From Brachybacterium sp. FME24 (GTDB lineage: Bacteria > Actinomycetota > Actinomycetes > Actinomycetales > Dermabacteraceae), in NCBI RefSeq assembly GCF_014897705.1, contig NZ_JABUXV010000009.1:62001-126000 (forward strand): a stretch of DNA of 64,000 nucleotides, in the 5' to 3' direction. Each line of letters starts with the position of its first letter. Positions within the stretch are counted from its first letter, which is position 1. The position numbers and the translations under genes are program-made. Shown piece after piece: positions 33,381 through 41,856 of this stretch. Below the pieces are notes generated by a model. It worked only from the letters and a program-made list of their open reading frames with translations. It did no database searches and was not told the DNA's origin.

Positions 33381-34411
33381 ACGAGACCACCCTGCCCCGT
33401 GACATCCGCGTCGGCATCATCGGCGTCGGCCGTATGGGCGCCGACCACGTCGAACGGATCAGCCGCCGCATCAAGGGCGCTCGCATCAGCGTGATCAGCG
33501 ACTACCTGCGCGAGACCGCCGAGAAGGTCGCCGCCACCGCGCCGGGCTCCCGCGTCGTGGACACCCCCGAGGAGGTCATCGCCGCGCAGGACGTCGACGC
33601 GATCCTCATCGCCAGCCCCGGTCAGTTCCACCGCGACCAGACCCTCGCCGCGATCGCCGCCGGCAAGCCGGTGCTGTGCGAGAAGCCGCTGGCCATGAAC
33701 CCGCAGGACGCCTACGAGGTGGTGCGCGCGGAGGCCGCCTCGGGCAGCAACTACGTCTCGCTGGGCTTCATGCGCCGCTTCGACGCCGAGTACGCCGAGC
33801 TCAAGGACGCCCTGGACGCCGGCGAGCTGGGCACGCCCCTGCTGCTGAACTGCAAGCATCGCAACGCCACGGTGCTGCCCGGCTTCGACGACACGATGAT
33901 GGTCTACGACTCGGCCGTCCACGAGATCGACGCGATCTCGTACTTCCTGCAGGAGCCGGTGGTCTCGGTGCAGACCGTCGTTCCCCGCAGCACCGAGCTC
34001 GCCCCCGAGGGCCTGCACGACCCGCTGCTGTTCGTGTTCCGCACCGAATCCGGCGTGGTCGTCACCGATGAGCTGTGGGTGAGCACGAACGCCGGTTACG
34101 AGGTGCGCACCGAGCTGGTCGGTTCGAAGGGCGCCTCGACCATCGGCCAGGGCATCGGCCGGGTCACCACCCAGCTCGAAGGTGGGCGCTGGGGCGGCGA
34201 CGTGCCGCTGGATTTCCGGCCTCGCTTCATCGCCGCGTACGACGCCGAGGTCCAGGCCTGGATCAACGCCGTGGCCGACGGCAGCAACGTGGCTGCGCGC
34301 TCCGCGACCGCTTGGGACGGGTACGTGGGCGCCGCGATCTGCGAGGCGACGGAGCGCTCGCTCACCGCCGACGGGGATGTGCCGGTCACTCTGGAGGCGC
34401 GGCCGAGCTGA
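33377..34411 (+). CDS. iolG: myo-Inositol 2-dehydrogenase
   Basis: The 344-residue Gfo/Idh/MocA protein has GVGRMGADH at 16-24, CEKP with Lys103, and Asp178/His182 in DSAVHEID. The spacings between these residues equal those of B. subtilis IolG (97, 172, 176). GFMRRFDAEY and KHRNATVLPGFDD are typical of the inositol 2-dehydrogenase branch, making this the strongest IolG candidate of the three paralogues in the window. It overlaps iolB by ATGA and ends the operon. Confidence 0.92.
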   Translation: MNETTLPRDIRVGIIGVGRMGADHVERISRRIKGARISVISDYLRETAEKVAATAPGSRVVDTPEEVIAAQDVDAILIASPGQFHRDQTLAAIAAGKPVLCEKPLAMNPQDAYEVVRAEAASGSNYVSLGFMRRFDAEYAELKDALDAGELGTPLLLNCKHRNATVLPGFDDTMMVYDSAVHEIDAISYFLQEPVVSVQTVVPRSTELAPEGLHDPLLFVFRTESGVVVTDELWVSTNAGYEVRTELVGSKGASTIGQGIGRVTTQLEGGRWGGDVPLDFRPRFIAAYDAEVQAWINAVADGSNVAARSATAWDGYVGAAICEATERSLTADGDVPVTLEARPS

Positions 34412-34528
34412 GCACAGCAGGACCGGACTCGGCGCCGAGCTGAGCTCTGGACGATCGGACTGATCGAGCGGCCGGCGGTCGCGCCGTATCCTGGCGCGGT
34501 CACGTCGGCCTGAACCGAGGAGGGTGCA

Positions 34529-35287
34529 GTGGACGTAGCCGAGGGGAATCGGGCGTTGAAGGTGGATCTGGTCGTGGACCGCGACCTCTCCATGCCGCTG
34601 TACCTGCAGCTGGCCAGCCAGATCGAGAAGGCCATCCAGGCCGGTGAGCTGCCTCCGGGCAGCCGCCTGGAGAACGAGCTCGATCTCGCGGGCCGGCTGA
34701 GGCTCTCACGGCCGACGGTGCGCCAGGGCATCCAGGAGCTCGTGGACAAGGGCATGCTGGTGCGCAAGCGCGGAGTGGGCACCCAGGTGGTGCAGGCGCC
34801 TGTGAACCGTCAGGTGGCGCTGACCTCGCTGTACGACGACCTGCGCAGCGCCGGGAAGGCTCCGCGCACGGAGATCATCGAGTACCGCATCGGGCGCCCC
34901 TCCTCCGAGGCGGTGGATCGCCTGCAGCTGGGATCCGGTGAGCAGGTGCTCGAGCTGCTGCGCGTGCGCTACGCCGACGACGAACCGCTCGCGGTCATGC
35001 GCAACACCCTGCCCGAGCGCATCGCCCCCTCCCGCGAGAGCCTCGCCAGCAACGGGCTGTACGCGTCCCTGCGCGAGGAGGGCGTGGTCTCCGTGCTCGC
35101 CCACGAACGCATCGGCGCCACAGTGGCCGACGAGGAGCATGCCGAGCTTCTCGATGAGGAGCAAGGTGCGGCCCTGCTGACCATGGAGCGCAAGTCCTTC
35201 GCGAACGACGGCAGCGTGGTCGAGTTCGGGTACCACGTCTATCGCGCGTCCCGGTACTCCTTCGAGGTCACCCTCGTCGACTCCTGA
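34529..35287 (+). CDS. iolR: GntR/HutC-family regulator, probable inositol regulator
   Basis: The GTG at 34529 follows GAGGAGG and gives 252 residues. An N-terminal winged helix (about 22-90) shows MPLYLQLASQIEKAIQAGEL and RLSRPTVRQGIQELVDKGM; a C-terminal UTRA ligand domain follows from about residue 100, with LYASLREE and FGYHVYRASRYSFEV. It stands alone just after the iolC-G operon, as the GntR-type IolR of C. glutamicum stands near its iol genes. The shared TGTCnGGACA palindromes before iolD/iolT and iolC are its likely sites. Confidence 0.83.
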   Translation: MDVAEGNRALKVDLVVDRDLSMPLYLQLASQIEKAIQAGELPPGSRLENELDLAGRLRLSRPTVRQGIQELVDKGMLVRKRGVGTQVVQAPVNRQVALTSLYDDLRSAGKAPRTEIIEYRIGRPSSEAVDRLQLGSGEQVLELLRVRYADDEPLAVMRNTLPERIAPSRESLASNGLYASLREEGVVSVLAHERIGATVADEEHAELLDEEQGAALLTMERKSFANDGSVVEFGYHVYRASRYSFEVTLVDS

Positions 35288-35341
35288 GCGGGTGCGCCGT
35301 CGGACCTCGGCCGCGCCGTCCGCCTCACCTCATGGGGCCAG

Positions 35342-35399
35342 CTTCCACAGCCCGCGGGACCGATGTCCGCGTCCGCACCGGTCCTGCGCGCCGTAGAGA
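35342..35399. repeat. Dispersed palindromic element, family B, most degenerate copy
   Basis: GGGACCG, a 16-base loop ending GTCCGCAC, and CGGTCCTGCG match the centre of the family B elements, but the outer arms have decayed. It occupies the space between the convergent gntR and permease genes. Confidence 0.6.
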
Positions 35400-35420
35400 G
35401 AGGAGGCGGAGCCTGACGGC

Positions 35421-36320
35421 TCAGCCCTTGGTGGCACCCGCGGTGAGTCCGCCGACGATGTACTTCTGGAGCACCATGTACAGCACCAGGATCGGGATCA
35501 CGGCGATGAGGATCCCGGCCGCGAGCCCGGTGTAGTTGGTGGCGAACTGACCTTGGAAGTTCAGCAGGCCCAGCGGGATCGTCCGCCGGCTCTCGGAGCT
35601 CAGCAGCGACAGGGCCAGGAAGAGCTCGTTCCAGGTGGCCACACCGTCCAGGATCGCGACCGTCACCAGCGCCGGGACCGACAGCGGCACCACGATCCGG
35701 AAGAAGATCCGCACGTCGCCCGCACCGTCGATCCGCGCCGCCTCGAGCAGCTCGCCCGGGACCCGTCGGAAGAAGGATTGCAGGATCAGCACCTGCAGCG
35801 GGAGACCGAAGGCGATGTACGGCGGGATGATCCCGAGGATGCTGTCGGTCATCCCCACGCCCCGCAGCATGGTGAACAGCGGGACGATCGCGATGTAGAT
35901 CGGAACCGTCATGCCGAGCACCACAGTGAACAGGATGACGTTCCGGAAGGGCATCACCAGTTTGGAGAGTGCGTAGGCGAGCAGCGAGGCCACGAACACT
36001 CCGAGGGGCACCTTCACCAGCAGCAGGATGGTGCTGTTGAGGTAGGCCGTGCCGAACTGCCCTGCCTCCCAGGCCTCCGGGAAGTTGGCCAGCGTGATCT
36101 CCTGCGGCCAGGAGACCGGGCCGTTGCTGAGGAAGTCGGACAGCGGTCGCAGCGCCGAGATGACCAGGAGGATCAAGGGCGAGATCCACAGCAGGGCGCC
36201 CACGGCGCTCCCGGCGGTCAGGGCGAACCCCTCGGCCCTCTTCCTGCGTCCTGAGGGGCGGGTGCGGGTGCCCGCGACGGAATCGGGGGCCGGGGGATGA
36301 TGGGTGGTCCGGGCGGTCAT
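35421..36320 (-). CDS. CUT1 sugar ABC transporter permease (MalG-like)
   Basis: The 299-residue protein has six predicted helices and the MalG-type EAA loop EAARIDGAGDVRIFFRIVVP, plus the usual late VATWNELFLALSLL. A basic PSGRRKR stretch precedes the first helix. It overlaps the MalF-like gene by ATGA and is the last gene of the five-gene LacI-module operon. No ATPase is encoded nearby, so a shared MsiK-type ATPase is presumed. Confidence 0.92.
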   Translation of the reverse strand: MTARTTHHPPAPDSVAGTRTRPSGRRKRAEGFALTAGSAVGALLWISPLILLVISALRPLSDFLSNGPVSWPQEITLANFPEAWEAGQFGTAYLNSTILLLVKVPLGVFVASLLAYALSKLVMPFRNVILFTVVLGMTVPIYIAIVPLFTMLRGVGMTDSILGIIPPYIAFGLPLQVLILQSFFRRVPGELLEAARIDGAGDVRIFFRIVVPLSVPALVTVAILDGVATWNELFLALSLLSSESRRTIPLGLLNFQGQFATNYTGLAAGILIAVIPILVLYMVLQKYIVGGLTAGATKG

Positions 36321-37249
36321 GAGCTCTTCACCTGCGATCGGACGTAGGGGATTCCGGCGGCGACCGCGACGACAGTGATCACGACGGCGATCGCCGTGCC
36401 GTAGCCGGCGTTGAAGTACTGGAACACGTTCGCGTACATCCACGTGCCCATGACCTGCGTCGAGTAGCCGGGCCCGCCGTAGGTCATGGCGTAGACGAGG
36501 TCGAACACCTTGAACGACTCGATGAGGGACAGCGCCAGCACGATGTAGTGGGTGTCCCGCAGGCTGGGGAAGGTGATCCTCGTGAACTGCTTCCGGCGGT
36601 TCGCCCCGTCCATGGACGCCGCCTCGTACAGCTCGTCGGGGATCGACTGGAGCGCCGCCAGGTACAGGAGCATGGGGAAGCCGGTGCGCACCCAGACGGC
36701 CGGGATCATCACCGACCACAGGGCGGTGGAGTCCTGGCCGAGCCAACTCTGCTCGAGCCCGGACAGTCCGATCGTCCGCAGGACCGTGTTGATCGCTCCG
36801 TCGCTGGGGTCGTACAGCCATGCCCAGATCGACGCGATCGACACCAGGGGGAGCACCGCGGGCGCATAGAAGATCGTGCGGAAGATCGGCGAGGTGCGGC
36901 TCTTGCGGTTCAGCACCACGGCGAACAGCAGGCCCAGGGTCATGGGCAGCACGATCGTCACGATCGACCACAGGACGTTGTTCACCGCGGCGATGCCGAC
37001 GACCTTGTCGTCGAACAGGGCGAGGTAGTTGTCGAGGCCGACGAAGTTCTGCTGATCGGACAGGCCGTCCCAGTCGGTGAGGCTGATCCAGAGCGCCTGC
37101 AGCGCCGGCCAGACCAGGAAGCCGAGGTAGAGCACGAGCGCTGGAGCGGCGAAGGCCAGGGGGAGGAGCCCCGGGCGTGCGCGTCCCGGTTGATCCGTGC
37201 GTCGGCGGGTGGAGCGGGCTGCGGTGCGGTCGAGGGTGTGGGCGCTCAT
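36317..37249 (-). CDS. CUT1 sugar ABC transporter permease (MalF-like)
   Basis: From the ATG at 37247-37249 the protein has 310 residues and starts with a basic Arg-rich tail. Six helices and the EAA loop YEAASMDGANRRKQFTRITFPSL are visible, along with the conserved TYGGPGYSTQVMG near the end. The annotated start overlaps the binding-protein stop by ATGA; the longer open frame upstream is a shadow of that gene. It pairs with the MalG-like subunit. Confidence 0.92.
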   Translation of the reverse strand: MSAHTLDRTAARSTRRRTDQPGRARPGLLPLAFAAPALVLYLGFLVWPALQALWISLTDWDGLSDQQNFVGLDNYLALFDDKVVGIAAVNNVLWSIVTIVLPMTLGLLFAVVLNRKSRTSPIFRTIFYAPAVLPLVSIASIWAWLYDPSDGAINTVLRTIGLSGLEQSWLGQDSTALWSVMIPAVWVRTGFPMLLYLAALQSIPDELYEAASMDGANRRKQFTRITFPSLRDTHYIVLALSLIESFKVFDLVYAMTYGGPGYSTQVMGTWMYANVFQYFNAGYGTAIAVVITVVAVAAGIPYVRSQVKSS

Positions 37250-38553
37250 CGCGTCTCCGTCCAGTCCGAAACGATCTGCTGCATGTCGCGAGCCGCCTGG
37301 GGCCCGTCCAGGGCCCCCTGCAGCACATCGCTCTGCACGGCGAAGTAGCTGTCGGCGACGGCTTTGGGGAAGGCCTGATCCTGGATCGTGTAGATCTCGC
37401 TCTGCTCGCGGATCTGCGCCCACTGGGCGCTGAGCGGGAACATCTCCGGATCAGGAGGGGCCTCGAGGGCGGCGGACTGGGTGTTCTGCAGGGATCGCTG
37501 AACGTCCGGCTGCACGAGGAAGTCGATCAGCGCCGCGGCATCGTCGGGGGCCCCGCAGGTCGAGGAGATCATCAGGCCCTCGATGAATCCCGAGTGGCGG
37601 ACGGATTCGTGGCCCGTCGGCAGCAGAAAGGTGCCGAACTCCTCCCGCGGCTTCCCCGAGGGCACGATGTACTGCGATTCGATCCAGGGGCCGCTGATCG
37701 TGAACGCCGTGGTGCCCTGCACGAAGCTCTGCTCCGCATCGGCCGGTGCCACGCCGAGGGCGCCGTCGGTGATCCATCCTCGGTCGCTCCAGGCCCGGAA
37801 GAGGTCGAAGGACTCGACCACCGCCTGCTGGTCCCAGGACTCCTCGCCGCGCAGCAGCGCATCGTGCAGATCGGGCCCGGCGCACACCTCGAGCAGGTAC
37901 TCGTACAGCCGCATGATGTGCCAGCCGTACTTCCCGCCGAACCCACCGGGGGTGACCCCGGAGGCGAGGATCAGCTCGTTGGCCGTCTCGAGCTCGTCGT
38001 AGGTGCTCGGGATCGTGGCGCCGGCCTCCTCGAAGACGCGTGCGTTGCACCAGGCACCGAGTGAGGCGACGTTGAGGGGGACCCCGTGGCGGGCGCCGTG
38101 GAAGGTCATGCCGTCGATGCCGGAGGTGCTCAGGGCGGAGTCCCACCCGTAGGTCCCGTAGTACTCCTCGAGGTCCTGCGTCAGATCCGCGTCGACGAAG
38201 GGCTGCCCGATCTGGCCGCCCCAGATCTGCCAGACGTCGGGGGCGTTGCCGCCGAGGATCCGGGTACGCAGCTTGTCGGGGAACTGCGCTGCACCGGAGC
38301 CGGGGACGGTGTCCACGGTGGTGGAGATGCCGGAGTCCGTCTCGAGCTGGGCCAGCTGCTCACGCAGGAGGGTGGCCGCGTCGATGTCCTCGTAGTTGAG
38401 CAGGGTCAGTCCGTCGGCGCCGGAGCTGGTGGCGATCCCGGTGGCGCACGAGGAGAGCGCGGCGAGGGCCGGGGCGGCGACGGCAGCGGTCAGGACGCCG
38501 CGACGGGTGGGCGACGGGTCGTCGCCGACGCCCCATCGGGTGGTGGGGGACAT
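37246..38553 (-). CDS. Sugar-binding lipoprotein of the LacI-regulated importer (SBP family 1)
   Basis: The 435-residue protein has a TRRG-containing signal and lipobox LSSC with Cys36 as the lipid site. The family 1 binding fold is shown by LTLLNYEDIDAATLLREQL, NAPDVWQIWGGQ, YGVPLN-like GVPLNVASLG and the QSFVQGTTAFTISGPW motif, in which Trp stacking residues usually lie. It is placed 5 bp after the first nucleoside-hydrolase-like gene. That arrangement suggests the bound ligand is the glycoside those enzymes cleave. Confidence 0.9.
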   Translation of the reverse strand: MSPTTRWGVGDDPSPTRRGVLTAAVAAPALAALSSCATGIATSSGADGLTLLNYEDIDAATLLREQLAQLETDSGISTTVDTVPGSGAAQFPDKLRTRILGGNAPDVWQIWGGQIGQPFVDADLTQDLEEYYGTYGWDSALSTSGIDGMTFHGARHGVPLNVASLGAWCNARVFEEAGATIPSTYDELETANELILASGVTPGGFGGKYGWHIMRLYEYLLEVCAGPDLHDALLRGEESWDQQAVVESFDLFRAWSDRGWITDGALGVAPADAEQSFVQGTTAFTISGPWIESQYIVPSGKPREEFGTFLLPTGHESVRHSGFIEGLMISSTCGAPDDAAALIDFLVQPDVQRSLQNTQSAALEAPPDPEMFPLSAQWAQIREQSEIYTIQDQAFPKAVADSYFAVQSDVLQGALDGPQAARDMQQIVSDWTETR

Positions 38554-38558
38554 GGCGA

Positions 38559-39449
38559 TCAGCTCCGGGTCCCGGCGAACCGGCGGAGCTTCGCGAAGAA
38601 GTCCTCGAGCAGGTAGCGCCCGTCGTACAGCTCGCACACCCGCACGGGCGCGCCCGTGCCCGGCAGGAGGCCGCCCTCGGGGCTGAAGGTGGGTGCGGGG
38701 ACCGTGCGGAACAGACCGCCGCCCGGGTTCAGCATGAGGCCGATCGCCGGGGAGTCGCCGAGCGCGCGGTGCTCGATCGGGTCGCGATGCCACGTCGCGT
38801 TCCACTCCGTGAGCTGGCGGACGAGGTAGTCGCCGAGATCGCCGCAGGGCGCGACCTTCTCCTCGAGCTCGGCGTACCCGACCGAGGTCATGACGTAGGC
38901 GGTGCGCGGGACCTGCCAGATCCTGATTCCGGACCGGAACACGACGTTGGCCGAGGGCACGTCGTTGTGGAGGTTGAACTCCGGCCGTTCGCCGGGCTCA
39001 TGGCCCCCGTAGCCGGGCCCGCCGATCCAGATCACGGTGGTGTCGGTCGCGGCGATGCTCGGGTCCAGGAGCAGGGCGGTCGCCATGTCGGTGAGGGGTC
39101 CGAGGAAGGCGATCTGGAGGGGCCCTTCGCCGGTGCGGTGGGCCTCCTCGATGATCAGCTGCGCGCCGGGGGAGTCTGCCGGAGCGGTCTCGTCGGTCAG
39201 CGGGACCGCTGAACCGTTCTCGACGCGCGTCTGCGTCATCCCCAGATGGGTCAGGAGCAGGTCGATCTCGTCGCGGCTGTCGAGCATGCTCGTGTCGGAT
39301 CGGACGGTGCCGAAGTGCGCGGCGATGAGTCCGCGCACGTCGAGCGTCTCGGAGAGGAGAGCGTGGACGATGGCGAACTGGTCGTCGGCCTCGTTCTTGG
39401 CATCGGTGTTGATCAGGATCCGGCGGGTCCTGGGGGCGGTGCTCGTCAT
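38559..39449 (-). CDS. Nucleoside-hydrolase-like protein with a modified metal motif
   Basis: The 296-residue protein belongs to the inosine/uridine-preferring nucleoside hydrolase superfamily. Its N-terminal motif is NTDAKNEADD (14-23) rather than DTDPGxDD, so the first calcium-binding Asp is Asn. Later landmarks remain: AFLGPLTDMATALL, VIWIGGPGYGGHEPGERPEFNLHNDVPSA (the metal and ribose region), and a late EHRALGDSPA. The NTDAKNEADD subgroup seems widespread in sugar clusters, but I know of no firm substrate. GGAGGA precedes the start. It sits between a second superfamily member and a sugar ABC importer. Confidence 0.85.
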   Translation of the reverse strand: MTSTAPRTRRILINTDAKNEADDQFAIVHALLSETLDVRGLIAAHFGTVRSDTSMLDSRDEIDLLLTHLGMTQTRVENGSAVPLTDETAPADSPGAQLIIEEAHRTGEGPLQIAFLGPLTDMATALLLDPSIAATDTTVIWIGGPGYGGHEPGERPEFNLHNDVPSANVVFRSGIRIWQVPRTAYVMTSVGYAELEEKVAPCGDLGDYLVRQLTEWNATWHRDPIEHRALGDSPAIGLMLNPGGGLFRTVPAPTFSPEGGLLPGTGAPVRVCELYDGRYLLEDFFAKLRRFAGTRS

Positions 39450-39586
39450 GGATCGTTCCTCCGTCGTCGGGTGGCGTGACGGCGAGGATCCGGCTCCCCG
39501 CGGTGCGGGGAGATCCGGCTCGTCGTCGAACGCGGATCGGGGTGGGGCGCCGGCCGGCCGCACGGTTGCGCGGCCGGCTCTGTCGG

Positions 39587-40621
39587 TCAGGGGGTCGACA
39601 GCCAGGCGTCGAGCTCCTGCAGTTTGAGGAACATGTCCTCGAACATCAGGCGGGTGTCCACCTGGGTGTAGACGCGCATGGGGCGCGCGTCCGGTCGTGC
39701 GGTGTACGAGCCGTCGTCCTCGAGCGCCGGGGTCGGTCGCACGAGGTGGCGGCTGGACGAGGTGTCGGCCTCGAAGTGGGAGCGCAGCGCCGTGAGGAGC
39801 ACCAGCGGGGAGTCGCCGAGGGCGTAGGTCTCCGGTGCGCCGGGACCGGGGCGGTCTGCGTGGGTGATGACGGCCGTCTCGTCGTAGAGGTAGCGGCCGA
39901 CGGGGCCGGTCGCCGCGACCCGTCGGCGCAGCTCGGCGTCGGAGACGAGGCACTGCCGGTACACGTCACGGGGGACCTGCCAGAGCACGAGCTCGGAGTC
40001 GGTGAAGACGACCTGCGCGGCACGCACGTCGATGAGCAGGTTGTACTCGATCGGCATCGCGTCGGGCGGGGGGAGGGCGAGGTCGTCGTGCTCGTTCCCG
40101 CCGATCCAGACCACGGTCAGCCGCTCGGAGATCCTCGGCTCCGTGAGCACGGCGGAGGCGAGATCGGTGAGCCCGCCGCCGGCGACGTAGTACAGCGGGG
40201 TGTCCGTATCGGTCCGCAGCGCTTCGGTGATGATCGCGTCGACCGCGGGGGACGGCTGCGGGGTGGCGCGATCGCCGAGCGGGAGGTTCGAGCCCTCGAC
40301 GATGACCTCGGTGGAGGTGAGGCCGATCCGGGCGAACACGTCGTGGACGATCGCGACGGCCTGGGTCGCGGAGTCGGCGCCGGGATAGAACCCGTCGCCC
40401 TCGCGCAGGTGCGAGCCGATGACTGCCCGGATCTCGACGCCGGGGGAGAGCAGGTGGTGGATCAGTTGGTAGAGGTCGTCCGGATCGCCGGCGAAGTCGT
40501 TGTCGATGATCACGCGGGCTGCCGCGGCACCGGGAGAGGGCAGGTCCTGCCAGGGGCTCTCGCCGAGCGACCAGCTGCGGGAGACGGACGAGCGGTGCTC
40601 GTCGGTGGGGATGCGCGTCAT
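39587..40621 (-). CDS. Second nucleoside-hydrolase-like protein
   Basis: From the ATG at 40619-40621, preceded by GAGGA at a good distance, the protein has 344 residues; a start at 40636 would add five. The metal motif IIDNDFAGDPDD (38-49) retains Asp40, Asp42 and the Asp pair, unlike its neighbour. AGGGLTDLASAVL and VVWIGGNEHDDLALPPPDAMPIEYNLLID follow, with EYNLLID matching the EFNLHND region. The two proteins share an overall plan but are clearly diverged, so they may act on different bonds or form a heteromer. The gene is first in the operon, about 40 bp from a perfect LacI palindrome. Confidence 0.85.
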   Translation of the reverse strand: MTRIPTDEHRSSVSRSWSLGESPWQDLPSPGAAAARVIIDNDFAGDPDDLYQLIHHLLSPGVEIRAVIGSHLREGDGFYPGADSATQAVAIVHDVFARIGLTSTEVIVEGSNLPLGDRATPQPSPAVDAIITEALRTDTDTPLYYVAGGGLTDLASAVLTEPRISERLTVVWIGGNEHDDLALPPPDAMPIEYNLLIDVRAAQVVFTDSELVLWQVPRDVYRQCLVSDAELRRRVAATGPVGRYLYDETAVITHADRPGPGAPETYALGDSPLVLLTALRSHFEADTSSSRHLVRPTPALEDDGSYTARPDARPMRVYTQVDTRLMFEDMFLKLQELDAWLSTP

Positions 40622-40660
40622 GGACGTCCTCGTCATGTGCGGGGTGACGACGCCGGAGTC

Positions 40661-40674
40661 GTCAACCGGTTGAC
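40661..40674. promoter_or_regulatory. LacI-type operator before the nucleoside-hydrolase operon
   Basis: GTCAACCGGTTGAC is a perfect 14-bp palindrome with the central CG typical of LacI/GalR sites. It lies in the divergent gap between the hydrolase operon and the lacI gene, so it can control both. The core recurs at 44496-44505. Confidence 0.8.
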
Positions 40675-40687
40675 CAAAATGGGTTAA

Positions 40688-40713
40688 CGATCACAGACAG
40701 TAACATGTGATCG
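40688..40713. promoter_or_regulatory. Second inverted repeat in the lacI promoter region
   Basis: CGATCAC (40688-40694) and GTGATCG (40707-40713) are perfect complements spaced by 12 bases in an AT-richer stretch that probably contains the lacI promoter. It could bind another regulator or be part of the promoter. Confidence 0.4.
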
Positions 40714-40771
40714 GTAACTTGCCTAGGGGTCGGCGATCGACTCCGAAGGATTCGCCCCCGAAGGGAGCCCC

Positions 40772-41812
40772 GTGACGATTTCCCGCACCGGCAGCAGGCC
40801 GAGCATGGCCGATGTCGGACGGGCGGCCGGGGTGTCCGCGCAGACGGTCTCCCGCTACTTCTCCGGAGTCGGCTACGTCGGAGGGTCGACCCGCGAGAGG
40901 ATCGCCGCCGCGGTCGCCGAGCTCGGCTACCGCCCGAACCGTGCTGCCGGCAGCTTGCGCGCACGGCACACCGGGATCATCGGGGTCCTGACGGTCGGGG
41001 AGCTCGTCCACGGCAGCGCGCAGATCCTGACCGGTCTCAGCCAGGCCGCCCGCCGGCTCGAGCAGACCCTGATGATCGCGCAGGTCGAGCTCGGGTACGA
41101 GGCAGAGGGATGGCAGGGTGAGGTGCGCCGGGCGGTGGACCACTTCCTCTCGGCACCGGTGGACGGGATCGTGGTCTCGACGTCGATCTCCGGGGTCGAC
41201 GAGGCCCTCGACGCGGCGCGGGCGCATGTGCCCGTCGTGAACCTTTCGGAGCGCCCTCGGGTGCTCGACGGATCGGTCGGCACTCACTCCTTCACGGCCG
41301 GATACGAGGGCACCGGGTATCTGATCGGTCAGGGGCACACGGCGGTCATCCATCTCGCGGGCCCCGCGACGCGCCATGAGGCGATCGAGCGCGAGCGCGG
41401 ATATCGGGAGGCGATGCGCGAATTCGGTCTCGAGGCGCTGGTCGTGGGTGAGGCGCGCGACTGGTCCTCGGCAACGGGCTTCGCGGCGGCTCAGCAGGTC
41501 GATGTCGACCGGTTCACGGGCGTCTTCGCCTCCAACGATGAGATCGCCCTCGGATTCCTGAGCGCCATGGAGCGCCGCGGGCGGAAGGCGCCGACGGACT
41601 TCTCGATCGTCGGCGTCGACGACATGCCCGCCGCCGCGTACTTCTCGCCGCCGTTGACCACGATGCGCCTCGACTTCCAAGGGGTCGGGCGAACAACCTT
41701 GCAGACGGTGTACGAGATGATCCGCACCGGCGAGAGCACTGCGCGACGCGTCATCGAACCTGAGCTGAGGATTCGGGAATCGGTGGCGGCCCCACGGGAT
41801 CGGACCCGCTGA
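40772..41812 (+). CDS. LacI-family transcriptional regulator
   Basis: The GTG at 40772 follows GAAGGGAG and yields 346 residues. The headpiece is clear: MADVGRAAGVSAQTVSRYFSGVGYVGGSTRERI, then the hinge YRPNRAAGSLRARHTGIIGV. The periplasmic-binding-like core includes GIVVSTSISG, GHTAVIHLAGP and FSIVGVDDMP. It is divergent from the nucleoside-hydrolase/ABC operon and convergent with the lactonase operon. Matching palindromes before both sets make it their likely repressor, relieved by the pathway sugar or an intermediate. Confidence 0.93.
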   Translation: MTISRTGSRPSMADVGRAAGVSAQTVSRYFSGVGYVGGSTRERIAAAVAELGYRPNRAAGSLRARHTGIIGVLTVGELVHGSAQILTGLSQAARRLEQTLMIAQVELGYEAEGWQGEVRRAVDHFLSAPVDGIVVSTSISGVDEALDAARAHVPVVNLSERPRVLDGSVGTHSFTAGYEGTGYLIGQGHTAVIHLAGPATRHEAIERERGYREAMREFGLEALVVGEARDWSSATGFAAAQQVDVDRFTGVFASNDEIALGFLSAMERRGRKAPTDFSIVGVDDMPAAAYFSPPLTTMRLDFQGVGRTTLQTVYEMIRTGESTARRVIEPELRIRESVAAPRDRTR

Positions 41813-41856
41813 GCGACGCGCCCACGTACGGTCGCGAGGTGCTGAGGGAGGGTCGC

